A stretch of DNA of 64,000 bases from Anaerolinea sp. (lineage in GTDB: Bacteria; Chloroflexota; Anaerolineae; Anaerolineales; Anaerolineaceae), in assembly GCA_020725865.1 (NCBI GenBank), contig DYEC01000013.1, positions 102,914 to 166,913 on the forward strand. The letters are read 5' to 3'. The notes under the pieces are model-generated. The model made no database searches and was not told the DNA's origin. It saw only the letters and a list, made by a program, of their open reading frames with translations. Within the stretch, counting starts at the first letter, position 1. Each line of letters begins with the position of its first letter. Shown piece after piece: positions 35,498 to 45,317 of this stretch. A program made the translations under genes and the position numbers.

Positions 35498-36289
35498 ATG
35501 GATTTAGGATTAAAACATAGGGTCGCTTTAGTTACCGGCGCCAGCCGGGGATTGGGATTTGCCATTGCACAATTGCTGGCTGAGGAAGGCGCACAGGTGG
35601 CCATCAACAGCCGTAACCCACAAAAGTTAAAAGAAGCGGCAAGGATGATCCAACAAAAAACCGGACATGAGGTTATTGCAGTTGACGGAGACGTCACTCA
35701 GCCAGAGGTTCCGCCTATATTGATTGAGAATATTGTCACCAGATACAACAAACTGGATATCCTGGTTGCCAATGCTGGCGGACCGCCACCCGGAGCGTTC
35801 GAAAGCTTTGACGATGAAAGCTGGTATAAAGCTATTGATCTATCTTTCATGAGTCAGGTTCGGCTGATTCGGGCTGCACTGCCACACCTGAAGAATTCTT
35901 CAGCCGCTAGTGTCCTGACTATTACATCTATTTCTGTCAAACAGCCCGTTCCCAACCTGGTACTTTCAAACAGTATCCGCGCGGCAACAGTCGGCCTGAC
36001 GAAGACGCTGGCTCTGGAATTGGGCAATCAGGGGATTCGCTTTAACTCCATCCTGCCCTCATGGACAGAGACTGAACGTGTGATTGAGTTAATGTCTGCG
36101 CGGGCAAAAGCGAACGGCACGAGCATTGAAGAAGAGATTGAAAAACAATCCAGAGAAAGTGTCTTCGGTCGAATGGCAAAACCAGAAGAATTTGCCAGAG
36201 CCGCCGTTTTTCTTGTTTCCCCTGCCGCATCCTACCTCACCGGTGTGATGTTAGCCGTAGATGGAGGAATGTACAAAGGAGTTCTGTGA
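35498..36289 (+). CDS. SDR-family protein lacking Tyr-x3-Lys
   Basis: The 263-residue protein has the classical SDR cofactor motif TGASRGLGFAI (residues 14-24) and NAG (92-94). The catalytic Ser is present (TITSIS, S144), but the Tyr-x3-Lys pair is replaced by S157 and R161 (VLSNSIRAATVG). It resembles beta-ketoacyl-ACP reductase-like SDRs known to lack a perfect tetrad. So it may bind NAD(P) without normal reductase chemistry or use another mechanism. An AAGGAGA site precedes the ATG. It lies 15 nt after DUF503. Confidence 0.85.
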   Translation: MDLGLKHRVALVTGASRGLGFAIAQLLAEEGAQVAINSRNPQKLKEAARMIQQKTGHEVIAVDGDVTQPEVPPILIENIVTRYNKLDILVANAGGPPPGAFESFDDESWYKAIDLSFMSQVRLIRAALPHLKNSSAASVLTITSISVKQPVPNLVLSNSIRAATVGLTKTLALELGNQGIRFNSILPSWTETERVIELMSARAKANGTSIEEEIEKQSRESVFGRMAKPEEFARAAVFLVSPAASYLTGVMLAVDGGMYKGVL

Positions 36290-36367
36290 TGAATTTTCGC
36301 GTTGAGCATTATTCGGGTAAAATTTATCTGGTTCACAAATCGAAAGCTGGATTTTAGGAGTTTATTG

Positions 36368-38260
36368 GTGTTATCTGCAAATGAGATACAAACACGCCTT
36401 GAGCGCGTGCTATTAAAAGTGCAAAAACCCGGGCGATATGTTGGCGGCGAATACAACCAGATTATCAAAACCTGGGAGAGCGTCAAAACACGGGTGGCTC
36501 TGGTTTTCCCGGATATTTATGATCTGGGATTACCCAATCTGGGGCTGGCAATCTTATATGACGAGTTGAATCGCCGTCCGGATGTGCTGGCTGAACGGGC
36601 GTATGCACCATGGCTGGATATGGAAACCATGATGCGTCAACACGGCATCCCGCTTTATTCGCTGGAAAGCAAACACGCTCTTGCCGATTTTGACATCGTC
36701 GGGTTTAGTCTGCCCTATGAGAATTTATACACAAACACATTAAACCTGCTTGACCTTGCCCAAATTCCACTTTTCTCATCCGAGCGGGATGAAGCCCATC
36801 CTCTTATTATTGCAGGAGGACATGCCACCTATAACCCGGAGCCAATGGCTGTCTTTATTGATGCCTTTGTCATTGGTGAGGGCGAAGAGGTTATCCATGA
36901 AGTTGTGAATGCCTATCAATCCTGGAAAAGCAACGGCGGGGCTCGCATTGATTTGCTCATAGCGCTATCACATGTGAGCGGTGTTTATGTTCCCAGCTTG
37001 TATGAGCCGGACTATCATGAGAATGGAACTATTGCCCACATTAGAAAGCTTAACGACACTGCTCCACTGCCAGTGCGCAAAAGGATTATGGGCAAGCTCC
37101 CCGAACCCACTTGGCGGTTTCTTGTGCCGAATATTGACGTTGTTCACGACCGTGTCGCCATTGAAATCATGCGCGGGTGTACACGCGGCTGCAGGTTTTG
37201 TCATGCCGGCATTGTCACCCGCCCTGTTCGAGAACGACCACCCGAGCAAATCATCGCCGCCATCCGTAATGCGTTGGAATATACCGGTTATGAGGAAGTG
37301 GCTTTGCTCTCTCTCTCATCCTCCGATTACAGTCATATTCTTGAGTTGGTAAATCGTATCAGTAACGAATTGGCAGATTACCCTAACCTGAGTATCTCCT
37401 TGCCCTCTTTGCGCATTGAAACGGTCTCGCTCGATATCCTGGAAAAATTACGGGATTCAAAATCTGGCGGATTTACGCTAGCACCTGAAGCAGCCACCGA
37501 CCGGATGCGCAATATCATCAACAAACCCATTTCGACCGAGCAACTTCTCGAAACCACAAATGCAATTTACCGGCGCGGCTGGACGACAATCAAGCTTTAT
37601 TTCATGATTGGGCATCCTTCTGAAACTCTTGAGGATGTCAGGGCAATTGCAGATGTGTGCAAAACGGTACTGGCTCAGGGGCGCAAAAGCATTGGGCGCC
37701 GTGCTACGCTTCATGTCGGCATCAGTACATTTGTACCCAAAGCCCATACACCCTTTCAATGGGCTGCCTGCGACACCCCGGAGATCATCGAGAGCAAGCA
37801 ACGCCTGCTGAAACGAGAGCTTAGCGGGCCCAATCTCAAACTAAACTGGACAGACCCGCAGGAAACCCTGATGGAAGCCTGGCTGTCACGCGGAGACCGC
37901 AGGATGGGCAAAGTAATTTTCGAGGCATGGAAAAGAGGAGCAAAATTCGACGCTTGGCACGATCAGTTTAACTTTGCCGCCTGGCAGGAAGCCTTTCAAT
38001 TCTGCAATCTCAATCCGGATTTTTATACCCATCGCCCGCGCGCTTTGAACGAAGTGTTTCCATGGGATCATATCAGCACCGGGGTGCGCAAATCGTATCT
38101 ACTGCAAGAATACCAAAACAGTCAGCAGGGCTTGTTGCGAGAAGACTGCCGCAGTCAATGCTATGCCTGCGGCATTCTCCCGGAATTCAATCAGCTTCGT
38201 CGTCAGAACCCAGGAAATTACTGGAAATGCCCAGAAGTGGCCAGCCTTACGGTAGAATAA
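36368..38260 (+). CDS. B12-binding-like radical SAM protein (TIGR03960-type)
   Basis: The 630-residue protein has an N-terminal region resembling a B12-binding fold (about 25-250), then the radical SAM cluster motif CTRGCRFC (Cys-x3-Cys-x2-Cys) and a C-terminal extension with CRSQCYACG. This matches the family called TIGR03960, whose function is unknown. It is followed at 19 nt by its usual partner, a DUF2344 protein. I use the GTG at 36368 with AGGAG 7 nt upstream; the longer frame from 36302 is less likely. Confidence 0.88.
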   Translation: MLSANEIQTRLERVLLKVQKPGRYVGGEYNQIIKTWESVKTRVALVFPDIYDLGLPNLGLAILYDELNRRPDVLAERAYAPWLDMETMMRQHGIPLYSLESKHALADFDIVGFSLPYENLYTNTLNLLDLAQIPLFSSERDEAHPLIIAGGHATYNPEPMAVFIDAFVIGEGEEVIHEVVNAYQSWKSNGGARIDLLIALSHVSGVYVPSLYEPDYHENGTIAHIRKLNDTAPLPVRKRIMGKLPEPTWRFLVPNIDVVHDRVAIEIMRGCTRGCRFCHAGIVTRPVRERPPEQIIAAIRNALEYTGYEEVALLSLSSSDYSHILELVNRISNELADYPNLSISLPSLRIETVSLDILEKLRDSKSGGFTLAPEAATDRMRNIINKPISTEQLLETTNAIYRRGWTTIKLYFMIGHPSETLEDVRAIADVCKTVLAQGRKSIGRRATLHVGISTFVPKAHTPFQWAACDTPEIIESKQRLLKRELSGPNLKLNWTDPQETLMEAWLSRGDRRMGKVIFEAWKRGAKFDAWHDQFNFAAWQEAFQFCNLNPDFYTHRPRALNEVFPWDHISTGVRKSYLLQEYQNSQQGLLREDCRSQCYACGILPEFNQLRRQNPGNYWKCPEVASLTVE

Positions 38261-38279
38261 TATTGCGAAAAATACTTTT

Positions 38280-38933
38280 ATGAAACGCATTCGTATTCAG
38301 TATGCCAAACTTGACCCACTGCGCTATACCAGTCATCTTGACATGCAAAAAATCTGGGAGCGAGCGCTGCGGCGAGCTCGTTTACCACTGACATACAGTC
38401 AAGGTTTTCACCCTCAACCGCGTTTGAATCAAGCCTGCCCTTTGCCTCTTGGCGTGACCAGCCGCGACGAAATCATTGATATCTGGCTGAACTGTGATTC
38501 ATTATCGGCTATAGAAATTCTGAACACACTCCAAAAAACTTTACCTGATGGCATACGGATTCACCAAATCAATGAAATTCCTCTGAATGAACCGCCGCCG
38601 GACAGACTGGTGATTGCTGCTGAATACGAAATCACCTTATTTGAGGCTCTACCCCCTCACGAATTGGAAAGACGAGTTGCCGAATTGGTTTCTGTTGAGT
38701 CAATCATCAGAATCCGGCGCGAGAAACAATACGACCTACGGCCTCTCATACTAAATATCTCAATCATCGAAGAAGCCAATCAACCAATCCACAGGCTGAG
38801 ATTGCGTCTATCCGCGCGTCCGGGGGCAACAGGACGGGCAGATGAGGTACTTTCTGCGCTGGGACTGGATGCAACATCAGCCCGTATTGAACGAACACGG
38901 TTGATTCTTGAGAAGGATGCATCAGTATGTTGA
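38280..38933 (+). CDS. DUF2344 protein, partner of radical SAM protein
   Basis: The 217-residue protein has the family start RIQYAKLDPLRYTSHLDMQKIWERALRRA and YSQGFHPQPRL, matching DUF2344/TIGR03936. In many bacteria it is fused to or beside the upstream radical SAM gene, and next to rne/rng or the L21/L27 genes. Here no ribosomal or RNase gene follows. Joint action on an RNA or protein is suspected from this pairing but unproven. No ribosome site is obvious. Confidence 0.87.
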   Translation: MKRIRIQYAKLDPLRYTSHLDMQKIWERALRRARLPLTYSQGFHPQPRLNQACPLPLGVTSRDEIIDIWLNCDSLSAIEILNTLQKTLPDGIRIHQINEIPLNEPPPDRLVIAAEYEITLFEALPPHELERRVAELVSVESIIRIRREKQYDLRPLILNISIIEEANQPIHRLRLRLSARPGATGRADEVLSALGLDATSARIERTRLILEKDASVC

Positions 38934-38967
38934 AAATACTTTTCACAGGAAAGAGTGCCTAGTTTTT

Positions 38968-39843
38968 ATGTTGTCCAGCCGTTTCTCTCAACCTGCTACC
39001 GAATTGATTCAAAAACGATTTTCCTGCCGGGTCTATCAGAGAAGAAGCCTTGATGCCCAAAAACAACAACGTATCACAGATATAATTTCTTCGCTCTCTG
39101 CTACGCCATTTAATAGCCATATCCGCATGAAATTGCTGGCATCCAGTGAGCAAGGCCATCATAATTTGCGCGGCCTAGGAACATATGGGTTCATCAAGAA
39201 CCCGCCGGCTTTTATCGCCGGGGCGGTGCGCAAATCTGTAAAAGACATGGAAGATTTTGGATATTTGATGGAGCTGGCAGTGTTACACATGACAGATCTT
39301 GGACTGGGCACATGCTGGCTGGGCGGCAGTTTCACTCATAGCAGCTTTGCCAAACGAATAGAATTAGCGGATGAGGAACTTCTGCCGGCGGTCATCGCAG
39401 TTGGTTACATTTCAGAAGAGCATTACCCGCCGGCAGACTGGGTGCGCCAGCTTGCAAATGCCAGAAGCCGACATAAGTGGGAGTACCTGTTTTTTGATGG
39501 CTCTTTTACCCAGCCGATTTCAAGAGAAACGGCCGGAAGGTATGCCATACCACTTGAGATGGTACGTCTTGCACCCTCTGCCTCGAACAAACAACCCTGG
39601 CGTGTGCTACGGACCGACACCGGCTGGCACTTCTATTTGCAACGCACACCGGGTTATGGTAAGGGATTGGCTTCCCTGGTAGTTCACGGTGATTTGCAAC
39701 GCATTGATATGGGAATAGCCATGTGCCATTTTGCAGTAACCGCACAGGAACTTGGGCTGACGGGACACTGGCAAATCAATCCCCCTGAGCTTCCAGTTTG
39801 GACTGGTCAACCCGAGTATATAGCGAGCTGGGTAGAAGAATAG
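38968..39843 (+). CDS. nitroreductase family protein (TM1586-like)
   Basis: The 291-residue protein is built from an FMN nitroreductase-like fold. It has RFSCRVYQRRSLDAQ near the start, AVLHMTDLGLGTCWLGGSF in the middle and RLAPSASNKQPWRV in the second half, as in the TM1586 nitroreductase group. I use the ATG at 38968 with AGGAAAGAG about 13 nt upstream. It lies 34 bp after the DUF2344 gene and 43 bp before an aldo/keto reductase, so the two redox genes may be expressed together. The substrate is unknown. Confidence 0.82.
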   Translation: MLSSRFSQPATELIQKRFSCRVYQRRSLDAQKQQRITDIISSLSATPFNSHIRMKLLASSEQGHHNLRGLGTYGFIKNPPAFIAGAVRKSVKDMEDFGYLMELAVLHMTDLGLGTCWLGGSFTHSSFAKRIELADEELLPAVIAVGYISEEHYPPADWVRQLANARSRHKWEYLFFDGSFTQPISRETAGRYAIPLEMVRLAPSASNKQPWRVLRTDTGWHFYLQRTPGYGKGLASLVVHGDLQRIDMGIAMCHFAVTAQELGLTGHWQINPPELPVWTGQPEYIASWVEE

Positions 39844-39886
39844 CGTAGCTGAAATCTGAAAACCCTTGATTATTTTGGAGGAAAAC

Positions 39887-40891
39887 ATGAATTACCGTTT
39901 GCTGGGACGAACAGGAATGAAAGTTAGTGAGTTGTGCCTTGGAACAATGGAATTCGGGCGTGGCGCAGATGAAGCTACCAGTGTTCACTTGCTTGAACGG
40001 TTTGTAGAAGCAGGGGGCAATTTCATTGACACAGCAGATGTCTATAATGAAGGTGTTTCAGAAGAAATTATCGGACGCTGGATGAAACATCAACGCCGTG
40101 ATGCATTGGTAATTGCCACAAAAGTCCGCTTCCCGATGGGACAGAGTCCAAACGACGTTGGATTGAGTCGAAAACATATCCTCTCAGCCATAGAGAATAG
40201 CTTGCGGCGCCTCCAAACAGATTATATTGATCTCTATCAGGTGCATTGCTGGGATCAGCTCACCCCGCTGGAAGAAACACTGGATACATTGAACACATTG
40301 GTAAAAAGTGGCAAAGTTCGTTACATCGGCGCAAGCAACTACACTGCCTGGCAGTTACAAAGAGCCGTTGACTTGAGCCGCCACAACGGCTGGGAACCAT
40401 TTTGTTGCCTGCAACCGCTTTACAACCTGTTGGATCGCGATATCGAAATTGAAATTATGCCAGTCTGTCAGAACGAAGGGCTGGGAATTATTCCCTGGTC
40501 ACCCCTGCGCGGTGGATGGCTGAGCGGACGTTACAAACGAGGCATGACGCGCCCACCGCAGAACTCGCGCGTGGAAGAAGCAAGCAAACATAACTGGTCG
40601 GAGCGATGGGAAGTTTACAATACCGAAAGAACCTGGAACATCATTGACGCATTATTTGCTATCACTGCAGAAACCGGTAAAAGCGTTGCACAGGTAGCAT
40701 TGAACTGGGTGAAAGACCGTCCAGGGGTGACGGCGCCGATTATCGGGGTTCGCACTATGCAGCATCTTGAGGATAATCTAGGTGCTACGGGCTGGTCCTT
40801 AAGCAGCGAACACCGTGATTGGTTGGATCGCGTGAGCGATATACCTCTCCCTTACCCACAATCATTTATCCACAACGCGCGGCGGGAATAG
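39887..40891 (+). CDS. aldo/keto reductase
   Basis: The 334-residue NADPH-dependent reductase has the AKR motif [12 protein letters not shown] with the catalytic Asp and Tyr, the Lys in VIATKVRF and the His in [10 protein letters not shown]. The NADP site near the C-terminus ([16 protein letters not shown]) is present. GGAGG precedes the ATG at 39887. It resembles the YhdN/AKR11-like group. The natural substrate cannot be read from sequence. Confidence 0.9.
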   Translation: MNYRLLGRTGMKVSELCLGTMEFGRGADEATSVHLLERFVEAGGNFIDTADVYNEGVSEEIIGRWMKHQRRDALVIATKVRFPMGQSPNDVGLSRKHILSAIENSLRRLQTDYIDLYQVHCWDQLTPLEETLDTLNTLVKSGKVRYIGASNYTAWQLQRAVDLSRHNGWEPFCCLQPLYNLLDRDIEIEIMPVCQNEGLGIIPWSPLRGGWLSGRYKRGMTRPPQNSRVEEASKHNWSERWEVYNTERTWNIIDALFAITAETGKSVAQVALNWVKDRPGVTAPIIGVRTMQHLEDNLGATGWSLSSEHRDWLDRVSDIPLPYPQSFIHNARRE

Positions 40892-40935
40892 ATAAAACCG
40901 CCACATTAACCCTGCACTTCGCTGATAAAAACCCG

Positions 40936-41568
40936 TTACCTGCTACTTTGAGATGGTTGGTTGGGCCATTCCAACCTGCCTACCAGATTAATATGTGTGA
41001 CGCGCGCTTTGTCACTATTCAAATATAAAACGGTGATCGATCCGGTGGAAATGGACAAACGCTGAAACTCACCAAGCGGCATACGAAGAAAATATGCCAC
41101 CGCCAAGCGAATCACATCTGCATGGGAAAAGCAAGCAATCACATCCACAGGCTCAAAGGTTGCCGCCAGGGCTTGCAATTCTCGGACGACGCGTTCCTGG
41201 ACGCCGGCAAGAGCCTCACCGCCCGGAAATACAGCACCAGCAGGATTAGCATGGATGGCTTTCCAGAGTTTCGTCCGATGAAGCTGTTTGAAAGTCTTCC
41301 CCTGACATTCTCCATAATCCACCTCAATGAGGGCTGGATTAATCTTCACATCGAGATTTTTCAAATGGGCAAGGGGCTGTGCAGTTTGAACAGCTCTCTC
41401 TAGCGGGCTACTATAAATTGCTTTAATCGGGGCATCCAACAGCCACTCAGCCAGCGCTACCGCCTGTTGACGACCCTTTTCATTCAAACCGATCCCCGGT
41501 TGACGTCCAACTAGACGTTTCCCGGTAAAATCATTTTCCCCGTGACGGATCAGCAGGATGATCGCCAT
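40936..41568 (-). CDS. histidine phosphatase family protein
   Basis: The 210-residue protein has the phosphohistidine motif LLIRHGEND, the Arg in SSPLERAVQTA and a second His in CFSHADVIRL, all typical of the phosphoglycerate mutase-like family. I use the ATG at 41568, preceded by GGAGG; the longer frame to 41790 is a shadow of rarA. It overlaps the rarA end by 38 nt. Similar proteins act as alpha-ribazole or broad phosphatases; which applies is not clear. Confidence 0.9.
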   Translation of the reverse strand: MAIILLIRHGENDFTGKRLVGRQPGIGLNEKGRQQAVALAEWLLDAPIKAIYSSPLERAVQTAQPLAHLKNLDVKINPALIEVDYGECQGKTFKQLHRTKLWKAIHANPAGAVFPGGEALAGVQERVVRELQALAATFEPVDVIACFSHADVIRLAVAYFLRMPLGEFQRLSISTGSITVLYLNSDKARVTHINLVGRLEWPNQPSQSSR

Positions 41569-42931
41569 GATTTTCCTCCTTCTGTGATTGTGAAGCCTGC
41601 TTACGCCAGCTTTCCCGAGCCGTACGCCAGCGCGCCAAACGTTCCATGATTTGCGCTTCATATCCCTGATCGGACGGTTCATAGAACCTGAGATCTTCCA
41701 ATCCGGCAGGCAGATAGTCCTGAGGCACAAAATGTCCCGGAAACAGATGCGGATATTGATAGCCTTTGCCATGGCCAAAACCGCGTGCATCCCGGCTGGA
41801 ATCCATCAGGTGTAATGGGACGGGACCAACCCCTTGTTCTTCTATGTGCTGTTGAGCCCTGAAATAAGCCCCCACCGAGTTTGACTTTGGCGCAGTCGCC
41901 AGATATAATGTTGCCTCAGCGATTGGATATAGACCTTCTGGAAGACCGATGTAATCAAAGGCATACGCGGCAGCCGTAGCCACCAACAACCCTTGCGGAT
42001 CAGCCAATCCGATATCCTCGCTTGCTAAAATGATTAACCGGCGTAAGATAAACCTTGGGTCTTCGCCCGCAGCAATCATTTTCGCCAGCCAGTACAAAGC
42101 AGCATCTGGATCAGAACCTCGTACCGATTTGATAAACGCCGAAATCGTATCGTAATGTGCGTCCCCCTGCTTATCGTACTGCAAAGCCCGGCGCTGAATC
42201 GCCTCTTCTGCAACCGGTAAGGTAATCCGAATTTCACCTTTCTCATCTGGTTGTGTGCTTTCAACTGCCAGCTCCAGTGCATTTAAGAGATTACGGGCAT
42301 CTCCGCCGCTTCGCTCAATTAAGAATTGACGCACATCTTCATCTAAGCAGATGCTTTTTTGCCCGTAACCGCGCTCAGGATCTGCCAGTGCGCGCTCCAG
42401 GATGAGGTTTAGACAATTTTCATCTAATGGTTTAAGCTCAAAAATACGCGAACGAGAAACCAGTGCTCGAATGACCTCAAAGTACGGGTTTTCTGTCGTG
42501 GCTCCAATAAGTGTTATAACCCCACTTTCAACATGCGGAAGCAATGCATCTTGCTGCGATTTATTCCAGCGATGAACCTCATCAATAAACAGGATTGTCC
42601 GTTGATGATGATATTTGCGCCGTTCGATGGCCTCGGTAATGATTTTACGCAGATCAGATACACCTGCAAGAACAGCTGATATCGTTTCAAAATGCGCCTT
42701 GGTCAGGTTCGCAATGATCTGCGCCAAGGTGGTTTTACCTGTCCCGGGAGGGCCATAAAAGATGATAGATGAAAAAAGACGGTCCGTTTCAATCGCCCGC
42801 CGCAAAAGCTTACCAGGGCCAATAATGTGATCCTGACCAACAAATTCGTCCAGCGTGCGTGGGCGCATCCGCGCCGCCAATGGTGCCTCTTGCTTCATGC
42901 GCTCTTGCATGGAATGAGAAAACAAATCCAT
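41531..42931 (-). CDS. rarA: replication-associated recombination protein A
   Basis: The 466-residue AAA+ ATPase of the RarA/MgsA/WRNIP1 family acts at stalled replication forks. It has Walker [13 protein letters not shown], Walker B ILFIDEVHRW, sensor 1 LIGATTENPYFEV and the MgsA C-terminal domain (GDAHYDTISAFIKS). Its ATG at 42931 follows a -10-like box by 6 nt. The histidine phosphatase start lies within its last codons. Confidence 0.94.
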   Translation of the reverse strand: MDLFSHSMQERMKQEAPLAARMRPRTLDEFVGQDHIIGPGKLLRRAIETDRLFSSIIFYGPPGTGKTTLAQIIANLTKAHFETISAVLAGVSDLRKIITEAIERRKYHHQRTILFIDEVHRWNKSQQDALLPHVESGVITLIGATTENPYFEVIRALVSRSRIFELKPLDENCLNLILERALADPERGYGQKSICLDEDVRQFLIERSGGDARNLLNALELAVESTQPDEKGEIRITLPVAEEAIQRRALQYDKQGDAHYDTISAFIKSVRGSDPDAALYWLAKMIAAGEDPRFILRRLIILASEDIGLADPQGLLVATAAAYAFDYIGLPEGLYPIAEATLYLATAPKSNSVGAYFRAQQHIEEQGVGPVPLHLMDSSRDARGFGHGKGYQYPHLFPGHFVPQDYLPAGLEDLRFYEPSDQGYEAQIMERLARWRTARESWRKQASQSQKEENHGDHPADPSRGK

Positions 42932-42943
42932 AAATTCATTCTA
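42932..42943 (-). promoter_or_regulatory. -10 box placed for leaderless rarA mRNA
   Basis: TAGAAT on the minus strand (42943-42938) ends 6 nt before the ATG at 42931, with no ribosome site. No good -35 is seen. Confidence 0.4.
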
Positions 42944-43058
42944 CCATGTGATTATCCTGCGATATAGATTCTGGTTCTTCCAGTAAATTATCTCACCAAT
43001 CCTGTATTTGATAATTCGTACTATAATAAAATCAATCCCTAAATTGCTGGAGTTGTCC

Positions 43059-45254
43059 ATGGATCTTTCCCCCGATACCCTGTTAAATAACCGTTACCGC
43101 ATTATCCGCCTTTTAGGTCAGGGCGGCATGGGAGCAGTTTATCTGGCACATGACCTCTCTCTGGAAACTCAGGTAGCTGTCAAGACCAACCGCAACCCCA
43201 GCAAAGAAAGCAGCACGCAATTTATCCGCGAGGCGCGGCTACTCGCCAGCTTGCGCCACCCGAATCTGCCGCGCGTGATTGACTATTTTCTGATGGGTGA
43301 TATGCAGTTCCTGGTCATGGATTACATTCCCGGCGATGACCTTGGAGCGATACTCAAGGAAGAAGGCATTCAACCAATTGACCGGGTGCTGAAATGGGCA
43401 GAACAACTATCCTCCGCATTAACCTATCTTCATAACCAGAAACCGCCAGTAATCCATCGCGATATTAAACCCGGTAATTTAAAGTTAATGCCCACCGGCG
43501 AAATTGTTTTAGTGGATTTTGGTATCGCCAAAGCAGCCGATACTTCACAAGCCACCGCAACCGGCGCGATGGGATATACCCCCGGTTTTGCTCCCCCTGA
43601 ACAGTATGGTCACGGGCGGACTGGACCTTTTTCAGATCAATACGCCATGGCAGCCACACTTTACACTCTCCTAACCAATCAGCGCCCTGCAGACAGTGTC
43701 CAGCGATTGCTGAATCAGGATACTCTGATCCCCATTCGCACCTTCAATCCCTCAGTCCCGGCACATATCGAGGCAGCAATCTATCGGGCAATGTCAGTTC
43801 GACCGGAGGACCGTTTTGTAAACGTAGCAGAGTTCATGGAAGCTCTACGTAGTCCAACTTTTAGTCCCACTGTAACGCGAGTTGGACCGCCGCAACCCCC
43901 AATCGGTCAAATGGATACTCAGGCAGCACCATCACCAGCTTACGCTCCCACAGGACCCTACATCCAGCCTTTTGGCAATACACCCGACTATGCCCCTGCT
44001 CCATCCACGCCACCTGCTTATGCGCCGATCCCCTCAACTCCCCCAGCATACACTGCTATCCCTTCCACCCCGCTACAAGCGCCTGCAAAAAGACGTTCCT
44101 GGATTTGGATAGGCATTGGAATAGCGCTGGCAGGAATGGTTGTCGTGGCGATTGCCGTGGCTGGTATCTATTTCCTTAACAGCAATAACAGCTTGGCTTT
44201 TCTCTCTGCAACAAATACTCCCGCAAATCTGGTGATACAGCCTCCGACACCCACTGAGCAACCTACAGAACCTCCTCGCCCCACACAAACTCCACAGCCA
44301 ACAGAAACTATCGCACCACCTACTGAGACCCCACAACCTCAAGTCACGCCAACAGAAGCTCCTAAGCCAATTGCAGGAGATAAAGTCATTGCTTTCGTCA
44401 GTGACCGGTCTGATGGTAAAACTCTGCAGGTTTGGACCATGCATGTCGGTTTAGACAACACTGGTAAAGCAGTTGCCAGCAATTTGGAGCAAATTACTTT
44501 TGACGAGGGTGATAAGCGTCAGCCTGCCTGGTCGCCAGATGGACGCAAATTACTATTTGTAGCACCTGCTTCAGGTACTGGCCTTGATATTTTTTTGCTG
44601 GATCTAACAAAAGAAGGCAGCCAACCGGTTAATCTCACCAAACAAAAAGGAGATGATACGGATCCTGCCTGGTCGCCAGATGGCAAATATATTGCCTTCA
44701 CCAACCGGGGTAAATTCGTTGATATACGCATGTTATATATCATGGACGCCAACGGTTCCAATATTACACGACTTAGCCTGGATTTTGAAGAATACAACCC
44801 GGCCTGGTCTCCAAAATCCGATTGGATCTTGAACGTTATTCATGCGCGCGACCATCGTTATCTTTTCATGCACAGCTGGATGGGTAACGTTTATCCTACC
44901 CCCTTCCCCACGCCACAACAATTTGATCGCAGCACCTACTTTGGACGCTTGGGAGAGGTGGATGATCCTGCCTGGTCGCCGGATGGAACTCATATTGCCT
45001 ATACCCGACTGGATAAAGTGCGCAAGCAAATTTACACGGTAGAATTTAAGTCAGGTGGTGCCAAAACAAGCCTGCTGACTAGTGAAATCGAAGACAACTT
45101 TTATCCTACCTGGTCACCGGATTCACAATGGATAGCTTTCACTTCACTGCGAGACAATAACGAAGAAATTTACGTGATGACTGCCACCGGTTTACTACAA
45201 TCCAATCTTACCAACCACCCTGGTCGCGATATGGATCCTGCCTGGCAGCCATAA
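43059..45254 (+). CDS. Ser/Thr kinase with extracellular TolB-like beta-propeller
   Basis: The 731-residue protein has a Hanks kinase domain (about 10-270) with LGQGGMGAVYL, HRDIKPGN and LVDFGIAK. A Pro/Ala-rich linker with repeated YAP-type units (about 280-345) leads to one membrane span (about 348-372), then a Pro/Thr stretch. Next come six PD40/TolB-like repeats of the form PAWSPDG (last one PAWQP). The propeller is predicted outside the cell as a ligand or glycan sensor. GGAG precedes the ATG at 43059. The DNA for the repeats contains near-identical copies of CCTGCCTGGTCGCCAGATGG. Confidence 0.93.
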   Translation: MDLSPDTLLNNRYRIIRLLGQGGMGAVYLAHDLSLETQVAVKTNRNPSKESSTQFIREARLLASLRHPNLPRVIDYFLMGDMQFLVMDYIPGDDLGAILKEEGIQPIDRVLKWAEQLSSALTYLHNQKPPVIHRDIKPGNLKLMPTGEIVLVDFGIAKAADTSQATATGAMGYTPGFAPPEQYGHGRTGPFSDQYAMAATLYTLLTNQRPADSVQRLLNQDTLIPIRTFNPSVPAHIEAAIYRAMSVRPEDRFVNVAEFMEALRSPTFSPTVTRVGPPQPPIGQMDTQAAPSPAYAPTGPYIQPFGNTPDYAPAPSTPPAYAPIPSTPPAYTAIPSTPLQAPAKRRSWIWIGIGIALAGMVVVAIAVAGIYFLNSNNSLAFLSATNTPANLVIQPPTPTEQPTEPPRPTQTPQPTETIAPPTETPQPQVTPTEAPKPIAGDKVIAFVSDRSDGKTLQVWTMHVGLDNTGKAVASNLEQITFDEGDKRQPAWSPDGRKLLFVAPASGTGLDIFLLDLTKEGSQPVNLTKQKGDDTDPAWSPDGKYIAFTNRGKFVDIRMLYIMDANGSNITRLSLDFEEYNPAWSPKSDWILNVIHARDHRYLFMHSWMGNVYPTPFPTPQQFDRSTYFGRLGEVDDPAWSPDGTHIAYTRLDKVRKQIYTVEFKSGGAKTSLLTSEIEDNFYPTWSPDSQWIAFTSLRDNNEEIYVMTATGLLQSNLTNHPGRDMDPAWQP

Positions 45255-45263
45255 CATCACAAG

Positions 45264-45278
45264 CCCGCATGAAGCGGG
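45264..45278. terminator. weak hairpin after kinase gene
   Basis: A 5-bp stem CCCGC / GCGGG with a 5-nt loop lies 10 bp after the kinase stop, followed by a poor T run. It is between convergent genes and may be a weak terminator. Confidence 0.3.
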
Positions 45279-45317
45279 ATTATGGCACCAAAAGAATAAT
45301 GAGTAGCTGGTATGTCT

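Noticed and set aside
41569..41790. N-terminal extension of the histidine phosphatase
   Set aside because: It overlaps the rarA coding region in another frame; the RHG motif begins right after the ATG at 41568, which has a strong GGAGG.
44520..45250. Repeat array suspected from recurring CCTGCCTGGTCGCCAGATGG
   Set aside because: The copies are unevenly spaced and in frame as beta-propeller blades, so this is not a CRISPR or intergenic repeat.
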